Assembly: GCF_026213295.1 (NCBI RefSeq)
Contig: NC_079426.1
Coordinates: 18,296,758 to 18,360,757 of the forward strand
DNA: 64,000 bases
Source: Gadus chalcogrammus
Lineage: Eukaryota > Chordata > Actinopteri > Gadiformes > Gadidae
Direction of reading: 5' to 3'
Under the pieces are notes generated by a model. That model ran no database searches. It was not told the origin of the DNA and was given only the letters and a program-made list of their open reading frames with translations. The translations under genes were made by a program, and so were the position numbers. Shown in pieces: positions 20,426 through 57,191 of this stretch (positions are counted from its first letter, which is position 1; every line of letters begins with the position of its first letter).

Positions 20426-22519
20426 GGGCCGTATTCACAAAGCATTTTATCTTACCGCTAGGAGTGCTCCTAACTCGCGCTAAAACATTTTACGTAGGAG
20501 TTTTTTCTTAAAAGTTATTCACAAAGCCGCTGAGACCTACTCTTACTAAGGATAAATCACAAAGAGTGAACTAAGAGTGACGCGCCGTTGCTATGGATTA
20601 CGTCAATTCTCGTGCACGAGTTTAGAAGCGGTCAGTTCGGTGATTGGTTGTTCAGACGAGCCCACTGAATCACCGAAATACAAGGAAATAGCCTAGGCTA
20701 GAAATGAATTAAGTAGTTATAGTGCAGTTAGCAGAATACACGCATGATGACAATTTTGTTCAGACCACGATAATGACGTTGTAGCCTGCACGTTCAAGAG
20801 AGAGAGAAAGCAAACAATAAAAATACGTAAAATCTAAAAGAAAATAAATGTTACGAACTACCCAAGTGTTGACTGATTTGTGCCAAGGTGTTTACCTAAA
20901 ATGTGTTTTCAAAGTGATCCCTAAATGCCTGTCCACTCGGTTCCACACGGCCAAATTCCTTGTAATGTTGATCGCCATCATCATCATCATCATCGTCTGG
21001 CTGTGGAATGTTCCTCCGCTTGCAAAGGTTGTGTAGAATGGCACATACAGTGATTACTGTGCTTGCCCTCTCTGGGGTGAGGCGTATTTCGCCGTGGAGG
21101 ACATGCAGGGGCGGCCTTCCCTACAGGCGGGTTAGGCGGCCGCCTAGAGCGCCATCTAGAGGGGGAGCGCAAAATAATGCGCCCGAAAAAAAAAAAAAAA
21201 TATATATTATATTTTTTTTCCCTCCTGGCGCATATTTTTGCGCCCCTTCTATATCTCCAACCAATATTTTGACATTAAAAAAAATAAATCTAACATTAGG
21301 GTAAAATGAGCCAAAAATCCAAAACGGAAGGGGAACCTACCTCCTTGGTTTCGTCAGAACATGCTAGTACTATAAGGCGTTTGGTTAGAGTGTTTTCAAG
21401 AAATGAGAATCAAGAAAGAAATCAAGAAAATGAAGAGGCAAAAGCCATCCGGGGCGCAATTTTTTCCTCCATGGATTTTATTCTTGAATTAATGTTTGTT
21501 CATCGTTGCGATCGTTGTTGTGTTTATGTGAAAGAAATGCAGTTACAGGGCAAAACAGTTTTTCAAGGTTGCAATTCAGTTTTCGTGGGGAATTAACGAA
21601 CTATTTTTTTTTTTTTTTTTTTTTTTTTTTGCGGAGGGGGGGGGGGGGCGCCAGGAGTGAAGCTCGCCTAGAGCGCCAAATGTGCTTGGGCCGCCCCTGA
21701 GGACATGAAACCGACGTTTCATCTGCCCAATTCCTCTCTCCATAACATTTCGTGTATGTTTGTGTGCTCGCAAAGAGCCAATACGATGTGTTTTACGCAT
21801 AGGACTAAGCGTAATCTGCGTAATCACTTACATGTTACACTTTAACTGTGCTCCCGGTTGTGGATTAAGGTAGGGTGTCTAGAGCCACGTCTTGCATGGA
21901 TAGTCACTGTCACCCAGCAAGTGACACCCAACTGGTACATCTCAAAAAGCTGCCTCAGACCGCTCACCATTAAAATGCGCGAATCATGGGTAGCTGAAGA
22001 TCCAGGCCACTTTGCAACAACATCCAGTAGGCTATGTTAAAATTGCATCAAAAACAACCTGCGTGTTGATGGAATGCACTTTCTTTCCCACTATTGACGA
22101 ACACGTCCTCGTCTTTTGATGGCGCAATTATTTTTATTTTTTATAAGTTATATATTTTTTTTTTATAACTTATCATTTTTATAACATTTTATTTCGGGAC
22201 TAATCTGATTATTCCTGTTAGTCGGGGATGTTATTGCATCGCGCATTAACTCCACAATAAGTTGAATACCCTAACATTTCGTCTCGCAGGCGTTTTAAGA
22301 TTCTTTGTGAATAGGTCTTACTGAGTTAGGAGTCCTCTTGAGGACTTTTAAGCTCTCCTAGACTTAGGTGCTACTTTTAGTCCTAAAATACTTGCTCTTA
22401 GTGAAAAAAGTTAGGAGTCCTAAATTTAAGAGTGACACGCCCATTATTTTTAGGAGTTACTCCTAAATTCGCCAGTTAGGACCTACTTTTAGCCCTAAGA
22501 TCCTTTGTGAATACGGCCC
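20426..22519 (-). mobile_element. PIF/Harbinger element, copy 2, with a hAT insertion
   Basis: Same termini as copy 1 (GGGCCGTATTCACAAAG...), flanked by CAG (20423-20425 and 22520-22522), the other CWG variant. It aligns to copy 1 almost throughout and is longer because of a 594-bp hAT insertion plus its 8-bp duplication. The minus strand keeps transposase pieces: TRNVMERGIGQMKRRFHVL (about 21710-21770), then beyond the insertion VITVCAILHNLCK and RRNIPQP followed by Asp codons (about 20975-21060). Confidence 0.92.
21106..21699. mobile_element. 594-bp non-autonomous hAT inside Harbinger copy 2
   Basis: Ends CAGGGGCGGCC and GGCCGCCCCTG are flanked by a perfect 8-bp duplication AGGACATG (21098-21105 and 21700-21707). 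Copy 1 of the host Harbinger shows the empty site (single AGGACATG). It holds an open frame at 21306-21596 without recognisable domains, a T25-type homopolymer (21605-21630) and a poly-G run. Confidence 0.95.
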
Positions 22520-23847
22520 CAGCTTTCCATCCTATTTTTGATAAAAGTATGATAAAGTGTGCTGAAAGGGAAACAGTAACCAGGCTGTATTCACATTTCG
22601 AACACACACATTAGCAAAGCATCAGTCGAATGTGGAGGTAAATATGCAGCTCCGAACAGGAGAGGAGGAATCTTAATTGAAGGTAATGTCCTGGGTGTAG
22701 GTTTGTTTTGTTTGTTCTCTCTTCTGTGAAGGGACTAGAAATGAACGTTGGTGTTTTCCTAAAACGTTGAGTTGTAATAAGGAAGACTGGAAGCAGAAAA
22801 CTGCACCAGGGAAATACAACTGGCCTCGCGCTCAACTATTAATGCTCTTACAGGGAATTAACACCGTTACAAGTGTCATCGGCTGAAAGCAACAGGGAGC
22901 CCAAAAATAAATCCTTTTCCCAAAATCCGAATGGAAGGAGGGTCTTGGAGAAAGTTTACCAGAGTAGGAGTTCGCACCAGATTAGCCGTTTTTTTTATTG
23001 TACAGTGAGCAGCCCAGGAAACACGATATGGTATTTGGGAATAAAAATATTTCCAAAAAAGGTATTCTTAGCTTCAGAGACACAATGTTTCAGAAAGCTA
23101 CTTACTTCTGTGATGTGTTGCAATAACACATTTGTGCCTCGACCAAAAGGACTTTGTTTTAGATGCTCTTGAAAGGCTGTCTTGGCTTAACACAGTGTTG
23201 TTTAATTCTGCGATATTACAAAATATAGAATGAATTATTCATCTTAATCCATTCCCTCATCATTAATACATCTGAGACTCTAAAAGCTTAGTTACAATAC
23301 ATTTATAAATATCTCCATTACCCTTCCATGTCTCAGACAGTGTTGATGTCTGCCTCTCAGCTGAATAACACACTCCCCATTGTTCCTACGGACATGGACA
23401 AGCATTCAAACCAATCCACGCTCTTGTTGTTTTTTTTTCTCTACTCAATCCACGGGTAGTTATTGGCTTCCTCAAATAAATGAGTGGGTTGTCTCCAGAT
23501 CAGGAGGTCGGTGTTAGACTCCGGTCCTCAGGGGCCAAGCTCTGCCAGGGATCAGCAGACCAGAGCCCCTGCAAAGCGCAAGTACAGCAGACCTTCGTGT
23601 GATGCTGAATGCCTCGCGCCACGAGAGGCTTCTGGCACGTCCTCTCCCCTCAGGCTCTGGGGCCGAGCAGGGCACCCTGCCAGAGGAAAGGATTAATATT
23701 AATTCCCCACGAATTGCCTGGAGATTCACTTATGCGCGATAATGCAAATACAGGTCTTTTTAGCTCTGCCCTGCTCAACCCCTCTGGAAGAGGCGGCTTT
23801 TCACATCTCTGGTTTTCCCTTTGTTCTGTTTCGTCTTGCTTTTTATA

Positions 23848-23897
23848 TATCTATATTATATATATATATCTATATATATATATTATATATATTATAG
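23848..23897. repeat. (AT)n / TATATCTA microsatellite
   Basis: Alternating TA with TATATC interruptions, about 50 bp. Confidence 0.85.
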
Positions 23898-24666
23898 TCA
23901 AAGTAGTGGTAGGTTTAAGGCTTCATATGGCTCATTCATAGATTGATGAATATACTGTGGTACGTGTGAACCCGTCTCTGAGTTTCCCTTCTTTGTTGTT
24001 TCCGAAGTGCTTAGCAGAAAGTCAGGGGAGCCATCACAGAGACTACGAGAGGGGAAATGTTAGGGGTGTCTGAGCTCTGTTTAAAAAGGGTCTTCCGCCG
24101 CTATTCTGCTTTGCTGCTCTTGAAAGGCACACAGAGACTCTCCGGGCCCAGCGATAGTTAAGCTAGTGGAGCCCTTGTCTATACTTCAGTCACAGCGTGG
24201 CAGCAAATCACTTGGATTAGCGCCACCAAGCAGCCAGGGAGCCGACCTCAGAGAGGAACTTTAACCAGGAGCACAGGAGGGGAGGGGGGAAGCAGAACGA
24301 TGTATTGATGGTTTCCATAAGGGTGGGCTGCAATGTATTGATGGTTTACATAAGTGTGGGCCTGTGAGCCATTTAGTGCTGGGCATCATCAAGAAACCCA
24401 AGGTAAAATTTAAAGCGTTCAACTTTTAGAAAAGTAATAATGAGAATCATCGTTTTTTAAATTGGGGAGAGAGAATAAAGATCAGAGTATGAAGGATGGG
24501 TTCACATGGAGGAATGGAGGACGGGTGGAGTGTGTTGGTATGTTAAAACCCAGCGCTGTAAATCCCCCTCTTCAAGCGTTTGTTCCCAGAAATCCACAGT
24601 GTGCCCTTGACGGGAGTGTATGTTTTGAAACGTCATTTACTATTCTCATCTCCTCTGTTATCCCTT

Positions 24667-24673
<7 letters not shown>

Positions 24674-24706
<33 letters not shown>

Positions 24707-24760
24707 CCACATTTAGCCCCACACACACACCCACAAACACACACAAACACACCGCTGGTG
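24674..24760. repeat. (CA)n microsatellite, compound
   Basis: A pure CA run at 24674-24702 is followed by CACACCCACA and CACACAAACA variants. Confidence 0.85.
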
Positions 24761-25674
24761 TGTTTGTGTGTGAGCAATGTTTGGACATGCTGTACTCAAA
24801 CAGGCATTTGTATGTGAACCTAGCCGCATGCCATTCATATTCTATATCATATCTTATAAAGAATACTGAAACTAGAATGGGAAAGGTTTGTGTTGACCAG
24901 AAAGAGTGTTTCTCATCTTTAAAGACTAATTGATGGTCGCTACCGTTAAGTGAACGATAATCGCTGTCTGAAAGCAAGACTTCTAAGCAACAGGTCCAGC
25001 CACACGCCCACAGACTTCTCCGTAAGGGCCAGATACTGTTGTCGCTTTGTCCATCTTCTCAGATATTTTTTCTTTGTGTCAGAGCTCTTCATTCCTTGTG
25101 TCGTTGGCATGTGTACATATTGTTGTGTGTTTCTTGTTAACAAAATGAACTTCATATGCATACTTAAGATAAGGGGCACATAATAGAACATACACCTGAG
25201 GTATTTACTGGTATCATGTTTCTTTTACTTTGCGCTTGTTTTTAACCCTGGTATTTCTACCCTGAGAAAGTTTGCTTTGGGGTGTAAAGGTGCGGTAGCC
25301 TTGCATTTATTATGCCTGCCTCAGATACTCACACTGCAACCAGTTCTTTTAATATTTGATTTAGTGTGTGGCTGGCAGCAGAGAAATAATATGGTATGGT
25401 CACTGTAAACAGACAAACGCACGAACCCAGTTAAAGTGATCCCATCTGGCCCGTATCACAAAATAGCAAGCAGCGTAAACATGTTCAAAGACGCAGACGA
25501 TGGGAGAAACGCCACGCAGCCACTCATTAAAAAGCATATGTGGTGGAGCTGCGTCTGTTTCCCTTTGTCCACCTACATGATTGTGCCGGGTTACTTTTGT
25601 TATTCATCCTCACTTATAGCTTTGTTTCTGTGTCTGCATGGATACCTGCAGGTGTACAGCTGAAGGTGTTGTCC

Positions 25675-25735
25675 TGTGTGTGTGTGTGTGTGTGTGCGTG
25701 TGTGTGCATGCGTGCGTGCCTGTGCATGTGTGTAA
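25675..25735. repeat. (TG)n microsatellite
   Basis: A TG run of about ten units, then GCGTGTGTGCATGCGTGCG variants. Confidence 0.85.
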
Positions 25736-26371
25736 TATGGATGTGTGTTATACCCGTCCATGTGTTGTACATTGTGTGTTCAGTGTGCACTGCGCATGTC
25801 ACCTCAGTTTGATAGAATGGAGCCCAACCTTGCATTCCCGTTACGTACGTCTAACAATATGGAACAGTGGTCCAGCCTTGTATAAAATTGCTGTAAGGAG
25901 TATGCAAGGTTGTGCTGCATCCCAGAACAATGCGCAATAAAAACACACAGAAACCAAAGCGGGGTAAACACCCCACACTCAAACAGATATTTATACAGAT
26001 ATTCTATTTATCATTTTAGCCGATGCGATCTACTCAGATTCACTTCTCGTCTCGACCTCCGTACACTGTCAAACACACACACACAGACTCCTATAGCTGA
26101 GGCGGTGTACACTGTGCTCACTGGAGGGGAGAGGAGAGGAGAGTGAAAGCAGGGGAGATACCACATGCCAAACCCCCCTTCGGTGCTCGTCTGCATAGCC
26201 CATGGACACACCGCGGCCCGGCTGTGAGGGCTGCAGATCACACACGTGCACGCGCACAAACACACCAGAATCTCTCTCTCTCGCTGTCTCTCTAGCCTGC
26301 TGCAACTGAGTGATTTAAGAACCAATATTAAACAACAGTCGCAAGATACCGGCATATTGGTCTGTAGGAAG

Positions 26372-26372
<1 letters not shown>

Positions 26373-26408
<36 letters not shown>
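26373..26408. repeat. (TG)n microsatellite
   Basis: About 18 TG units in a row. Confidence 0.9.
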
Positions 26409-26409
<1 letters not shown>

Positions 26410-28650
26410 TGCTTGTGTATGTGTGTGTTCACAGGGGGTTGTATGTGGATGTTGCCAAAACAATTGTTGAGCATGTACAGATTTTTCTGTGTGTGTTTTG
26501 TGTTGGGCAGCTGCATCTGCTCATGCGGTTACTGTGTGTATGTGTGTGCGTGCGTGAATAAAACGACGTTCGTTTTCTACACCGTCTTGGCTGTTTTAGA
26601 TTTTATATTTCCTCAAAAGGCCAACAGAGTTCAGATAAATAATTTGTGTCAATGAAAAATAAAGAAAAACAACCCGGGCATTCACAAATCGATAGCGGGC
26701 CAAAGGATCCCAGCAGTGTCTGTGAGGAACATATTCCCATAGGCCGCATTGATCTGCATCTCTCTGAACATGTGCCAGCGACAGGCTGGAGGTCACTTCC
26801 CTGTTTAACCCCTAACTCAACGCATTGGCACAAACAGATCCCTGAAAATGGCAGATATTTCCACCCCCCCGGCATTAATGTGCTACTTCTAATCGAGGCC
26901 AATTGAGAAAGCAGGGAGACTGGACATCTGTAGCCGTGGACCTTGTACTCCATGTGGCTGTGATATAGAATGCTTACACACATACACTTCCCCTATGGAT
27001 AAAATAAGCATCAATGACTGATGATGTTGGATCAAGGACTCATGTGCCCAATGAGGAAAAGTTGAATCAAATATCAATCACAATGAACCCAAAGTTCTTG
27101 GTCTATGAAGTCCAGAGAGTTAAACATACCAGATCGTCTCTCTGCATAGACCAGTATCTAGTACGAGGGTATTGGCAAGGAGGAAATGGGTTCAATTCAT
27201 GATCAGTTATGGATGATGGGGCTTAATTAAATATTTGACCTGGCATTGTAAACATTGGGGGCCGGTTTTTTGGCCGCCATAACATTACCCGTAACACTGT
27301 CATCTAGGGCATCCTTGAGGGCATCTTGGATGAGGGAAAACATTCAAGGGCCTTTGGAACTGAGCAGTCCAGTTTATGAATGGCGTAGCTAGTTTATGGC
27401 TTGGCCAATGTGTAATAACCTTATTTTGAATTCCAAAAAAATAAAGGGCAGTTATTCTTCCATTTTATCAGTGGCGTGCCTTGAATAAAAAAGCACTTCA
27501 ATTATTCTTCATCCCCACAACTATACTAGCCTACACTCGTCCCATGTGATTTTGGAGATCAACTATTTATCATATCATTTGATGGTTCAAACATACTTTT
27601 AAAATGAGCTTTAGATAAAAGTGCATGCCAATTTTATAAACAGGGATGTCTGTCTGCAAAGCTACCGCAGCACGCAGGCCTAACTAGCGGTCGGGTCGAC
27701 CCTTTCCGATCACGCCAGCTGAACTGGGCCTGCGTGCTTACGCCACCTAGTGGAGGCGTGGTGCAACGTCTGGAAAGAAACGAATTACAAAGTCGGGAAC
27801 GAAAGTGAGGATTTGGCCATAGCAACATCACCAAAAGACAAGGTATCTTGTCTCTTCCCGCTGGGGTTTCAACTAGACAAGAATTTTTTTATGGCCTGAC
27901 AAATGGGGGATGGAACAAACGACCACCCCCTCCTTCCTTGCCTAACCATTCAATCCTTAGCCAATGGGAAGCCCTCCCCCACTCCGGGATGGATCAGAGA
28001 AATCCCCTGATGCTCAGCGCCATCAGAACTCATGATGCAGGGATATTTAATTTATTTTGAAGCAAATTAGCTCAAGAGCTTTGGGTGCGATTAATACATT
28101 GGAAGAGATGAAAGCTGCGAATTCCCAACCAACAAGTAGGCTACACGTGGCAATATTCTCCCCTTTGATTCTCCCGCCTTATCTTTTGTCACCACATTGG
28201 CCGAGGGAATAAACACACTTGACAGCTATCCTGTTTACACGAGTAGCAAGCTTTAAGGTTGATTATTTTATTTATTTATTTTTAAGTGCGGCGTGCCTGT
28301 TTTTTGGTATATTTGACCTTGCGCTTATTCAATCTCAGCTGAGACCAAACACTAGTCCGCGAAGTGTCCCCAACTCATCACCCCCAGTCCACACAACCAC
28401 TTGATTGGTTTTGAGGAATGCGGTGATCTGCACTGAACCTTTTGTTTTCATTACGCAGCCGTCAATCAAAGCAGACCCGAGGAGGTCCGCCTCTCCACCC
28501 CGTGGTCATGTCTGTCTGGGACAATGACGCACATAATAAAGAGACTGCATTTACCTACTCTACAGAACTGCTCCCCCACATGCTGAGCCACCTTGTGTGT
28601 GCAGTGAGGCAAAAGCTCAATATTTCAATAGTCCCACAAACCCACTAGTA

Positions 28651-30834
28651 AGACAAAAAAATAAAAACATCATCATCATTTGGAAAAGTAGTTTGAACCA
28701 GTGTTACAAATCAGAGAATTTAAGCCTACAAGCAGGGAACCCTGAAGACCAATAGCATTCCGGCATGAACAAGGAAGAAACAGGGACACATGGGGAGTGT
28801 ATTTAAAAGTAGCAATTCTTTAAACAGCTATTTACAACGTAACCAAAGACAACGCCACTGAAAGAGGTACAAACTGGTTTCCTCCTGCAGTTCTGAAAAA
28901 CTTTTGTTTTCGTCAAATCATGAACTGGGAAATATTGTATAAAATAAAAATATTAGCTTCAAGAAAAAAAGTAGTCCAAGCATTTTAAACATCTGCTTAC
29001 CACTATGTACAGGACTATTTACATTCCATTATCCCATTTCAGACCAAATTTAGCCAAGTAACTCATTTACATTAAACCGCAATTATATTCATTGAATTAA
29101 AAAACAGATACAACGTAGGTAATCTACTTATTAAAAGTTATGGCTGTCCTTTGTTCAGTTATTGGTTTACCAAGAGTACTTGAGTTTGGTGCTTTAAACC
29201 AATTGACGTGTTTTCAATGAACCCAATGCATTATGGGTGGATCGTGCCTCTTCATCCTCCACGGGTCGAACCCGTCAGTGAATGGTATAAAGGACATCCC
29301 TAGACTATGAGATGCAATCCACAACACAAGTGAACAAGAAATGAACATAAAACATTATCCTGCTAAAATTAGTTGACAGTAGTTTTCGCTTGAGTCCTAC
29401 ACACAGCAGTTCAAAACCTATGTCCATCAATGGAGCTGTAGCATATGTGGTATATGTGGCATGTCCAAGGGCACTCCAACAGAGAGGAAATAAAAACATG
29501 GTAAAATGGACCCCTTCAAACTCAAAAACACACATTTTAAAACAAGGCTCAATACTGAGTATTCTAAGACAAACAAGTTTAAATCCCTAATTATACGATA
29601 CCTAATGGATTCCAAATTAAATATGTAGAAAACTCTGACTGATACTGGCAAAGTAGTAGTATGACATTCAATATTCGTAATATTTGATTTTGGTGCCACG
29701 CTCAGCCAAGGACACAAACGTTAGAAGCCCAACCCTAAGACTAATTTTATCAAAACTAACTTGTGAAAATGTTTAAATAAAATCAAAAGAAGATCCATGC
29801 CGTTATCAGAAAACAAAATCTCAGTTTGTTTTGCATCTGTATAGTAAAAAAAAACAAATGGCAACAATCAGAAGAAAATCATAAAAGCTTATCTTATCGT
29901 TTTTTTATCCCCCTTCAAGCTAGTAATAAAACATGCACGTTGATAAAGGCATGAACTTATCCTAAACACAGTGAGTCTCACTTTAAAACTGATCGTGTCC
30001 GAAAAACATAAAAATAAGGTATCATGGACACGTATGGAACACTCTAAAAATCCATGAACGCAAGCCGTGCTTTCCAGTCGCCGGTTCCCATCCTCGCTCG
30101 CGGCTGGGGGACCATATTCAAATGCAATGATCTATGAAATATGAAATCTTAAGTTCCCACTTGGGCCAAGCATTCCTGTTGAGAACAAACACTCTGTGAC
30201 CGCACAATGTTAAGCACCGACCCTGCCCCAGCGACCACACACGCCCCCGCCCGCCCCAGCCATTAACTCCACCGTCGGCTGGAGTACTGTTCCTCGTTAA
30301 AGGGATGCAATCCTACCGGGCGGGCGAGCGGGACCGGTCCAGACTCCTAGATCTGGCTAGACCAGGCGTCGCACTTCGGCCAACCTAGATGTAACGGTAC
30401 GCAGAGCAAGTCAAGAGGGCTGGATGGGTTTGGCCGCGCCGTCGCTGGGACCCCATGGCTTTGGTGCAAGGCTCTTCCCTCACCATGCTACCGGGGTGCC
30501 GATCACAATTGGCCGTGATCTGCAGTTAGAGGGGCATTTTGGGACAGGGTCCAGACGACACGCCCTGTCGCTCCATTCACGGCGGATATTTCGCCGCCAC
30601 CCTTCTCCCCCGCCTCGCTGTGCAGTTGGGGTGTGTAGGTGCAGAGTGTGTGTGTGTGTGTGTGGGCCCAGAGAGGCAGAGAAGGAGAGCGAGGCAGAGA
30701 GAGTGAGAGAGCCAGAGAGAGAGAGAGCCAGAGAGAGAGATAGCCAGAGAGAGAGAGAGAGAGAGCGAGAGAGAGCGCCAGAGAGAGAGCGCCAGAGAGA
30801 GAGAGCGAGAGCGAGAGAGAGACAGCGAGGTGTG
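28651..30834 (-). other. wapl: Probable 3'UTR and downstream flank of wapl
   Basis: Sequence downstream of the wapl stop codon on the minus strand. No other coding exon is visible. It begins with a GA/CT-rich tract (30664-30828) and continues as mixed AT-rich sequence. A 2-3 kb 3'UTR would be ordinary for WAPL mRNAs (known of the family), but the cleavage site cannot be fixed from sequence alone. Confidence 0.4.
30664..30828. repeat. (GA)n-rich tract just 3' of the wapl stop
   Basis: GAGAGA runs broken by GCCA and GCGA units. On the wapl strand it is a CT-rich stretch starting about 7 nt after the TAA stop, so it lies in the 3'UTR. Confidence 0.85.
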
Positions 30835-51285
<20,451 letters not shown>

Positions 51286-52145
51286 GTTGCTTTCTCTATG
51301 TTACATATTCTCTGTGGAAAGAGGAGGAACAGTTTCAATTTCATACAGAAATTTGACCAATTGATTCAGTGACCTTCCTCTACAATTGTACAGTCATTCT
51401 AGGAAACATTGTGACAACTGGCTTTTAACAAATTTTAAACTACACGTTATAACCGTCACCAGAGTGATAACATATTTGATGGAAATAGGGGTTGATCTAC
51501 TGCATTTAAAAAATGAGAGGCCAAGTACATCATTAATAATAGTGAGCTCTACGACACATTAGGGATGAATGATTGCCACATTGAAACGATGTTGATCACA
51601 ACAACTATACAAAATATGTTTGTTCACACGACTATACGTTAACCACTGCAAAGGAAATGAGTCACATCGACATTTATCATTTGATTTGATATAATTTTAA
51701 AGTAGGAATCTATCAGATTATGTCCGACTCCGATCCCATGCATCTTCTAACATTCACATTAGCTTATGGGTAAGCAGTGATCCTCATGGATTTCACCAAA
51801 ACGTCGCTGCTAACAGCACTACCTTACTATATGGAGGCTTACGCGACGCAGCTACTCCAGTACAACAATACATGGATCCACAGCCAAGGCAAGAAAGAGT
51901 TAACGGCACAGGTTAGGTCGGACACCATAACATATGGTTAGCCGCACGTTAACTCCGGCTTGGGGGTCGAGTCATGTTTCCAAGTTACAGTAAAGTTAGC
52001 CCCAACACGGTGGCTAAGCTAACACCACTCTCCTGTTTACACTGTCCGTGGGGATGTCGAAACAAGCAGGAACACAAGAACAACTCCGATCCCTAGTTGG
52101 TGTTAGAAATATTTCCGAAGGGGACAAAACAGAAACCACACTCAC

Positions 52146-52330
52146 CACTGTACTCCTGTGATGGACTAGTTGTTTTTTAGCATCCAGCCGGCTAGGCCTT
52201 ATCCCCAGTCCGACTAACCAGACGGCTAAAGTCCGTTCACTGCCCTATCAAACTAGACCACAAGCCCGCTCCACGTCCGTGCATGTCCTCTCAACCGTGG
52301 TTAGGAACGGTGGACGTTATTGGTGAGCCA
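52146..52330 (-). promoter_or_regulatory. wapl: Probable wapl non-coding first exon and promoter region
   Basis: A good splice donor (CAGTG/GTGAGT, boundary at 52146) pairs in principle with the acceptor at 51312, just upstream of the wapl ATG. The sequence above it, to about 52330, would then be 5'UTR and core promoter. No TATA box stands out. This is inferred from splice signals only. Confidence 0.5.
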
Positions 52331-53057
52331 AACAATGTGAATACTCGAGATTATCCCGACTTTTTGTATTTTTAAGTGGTATTGACGGCCATTAAATTTC
52401 CCCTCCCTCTTCCATCAATGCCAAGATAGTGAAGTTTGGTTCGAAGCGTAGCGTCACGCACTCAGGAAACGACCAATCAGCGACGAGGAGGTTTCGTCGT
52501 GCAGGAGATTTCGTTGCTTGCGTCAGTAAGCTTGACTGCCATTGGGTACATTTTGAAAGCAAAAAGACGATAGGGGGCAGTGTATGACAAGACATGACTG
52601 CATTAAAGACGTATTTCCGGTTATACTTTTGGTTAAATTGGATATTGTTAAAACTGAATAAATATGAATGTTAAAAAACCTTTGTAAAGATGTTTTATTC
52701 AGGAGCAAACATTAATATACCAGTGTCCAAATTTGAATGCTATATATTGAGTGAATTGAAACAGCTCCCCTTCTCCTTTATATGTGTGTATAGTCTCCAA
52801 TGTACAGTCTCACAAATCAGACTTTAGATTCATATCTATAACATAGCTATAGATAGTGGGAATGCAGGATCCAAGATAAGGGTTATGACTACCCTTTTCT
52901 ATGTAGACAAGGCAGCGCTCCGTCTAAGCATTGCTACTAGTAGACATGGACTGCAGAAATTCATCTATAATGCTTTACATTGCAAAGTGTCTCCACTCAT
53001 CCCTGCTTAACTCCCTCATTTTGTCGATGTGGGTTTGTGTATGTGTGTTCACCATAA

Positions 53058-53185
53058 TGAATTGCATTCAATAAACATTAGGCTACATATATATTGTGTC
53101 GGCCATAGTGTCCAACGTCTGAGTTAGTTTATTTTGGGGAGCCTCAAAACAGCCATGGGGTGCCCAGGACTGCCCCTAGCCTCTG
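53058..53185 (-). pseudogene. Duplicate of the ccdc113 3' end
   Basis: Repeats 53365-53493 with a handful of changes and carries a second copy of the last coding codons, stop and start of the 3'UTR (TTTTGAGGCTCCCCAAAATAA on the gene strand). It lies about 307 bp downstream of the working terminal exon. Confidence 0.85.
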
Positions 53186-53358
53186 TCAGCCTTCAGAATC
53201 AGAATAATCAAGTATGAACTGCATCATTGGCTGCAAGTCGATATCTCAAGACGAATTGTCCTCGGTTTTTTGCAAATGAGGGCACAAAAGTGGATCGAAC
53301 ATTTCATGGAGGGCACGAAGTGTCAACTGCATGTACATATACTGGATGTAACTTGTTT
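53184..53358. repeat. Repeat shared with ccdc113 intron 5, copy A
   Basis: About 175 bp in direct orientation with 54757-54933 (GTATGAACTGCATCATTGGC, TTTTGCAAATGAGGGCACAA shared), clearly homologous but more diverged than the other local duplications. It separates the two copies of the ccdc113 3' end. Confidence 0.85.
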
Positions 53359-53429
53359 TGTTTAATGAATTGCATTCAATAAACATCAACACCTATATAT
53401 TGTGTCGGCCATAGTGTCCAACATCTGGG

Positions 53430-57191
<3,762 letters not shown>

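Larger units (their letters stand above)
22523..28650. other. No gene seen; intergenic with microsatellites
   Basis: I find no exon with a recognisable protein, no RNA gene and no well-bounded transposon. Simple repeats are at 23848-23897 (AT-rich), 24674-24760 (CA), 25675-25735 (TG) and 26373-26408 (TG). AATAAATAAATAAAAT on the minus strand at about 28265-28285 and a second AT-rich signal near 28047 could serve wapl transcript ends, but this is unsupported. Confidence 0.45.

Noticed and set aside
22873..23172. 99-codon plus-strand ORF
   Set aside because: No recognisable domain, no splice context and unremarkable composition; a chance ORF is the simplest explanation.
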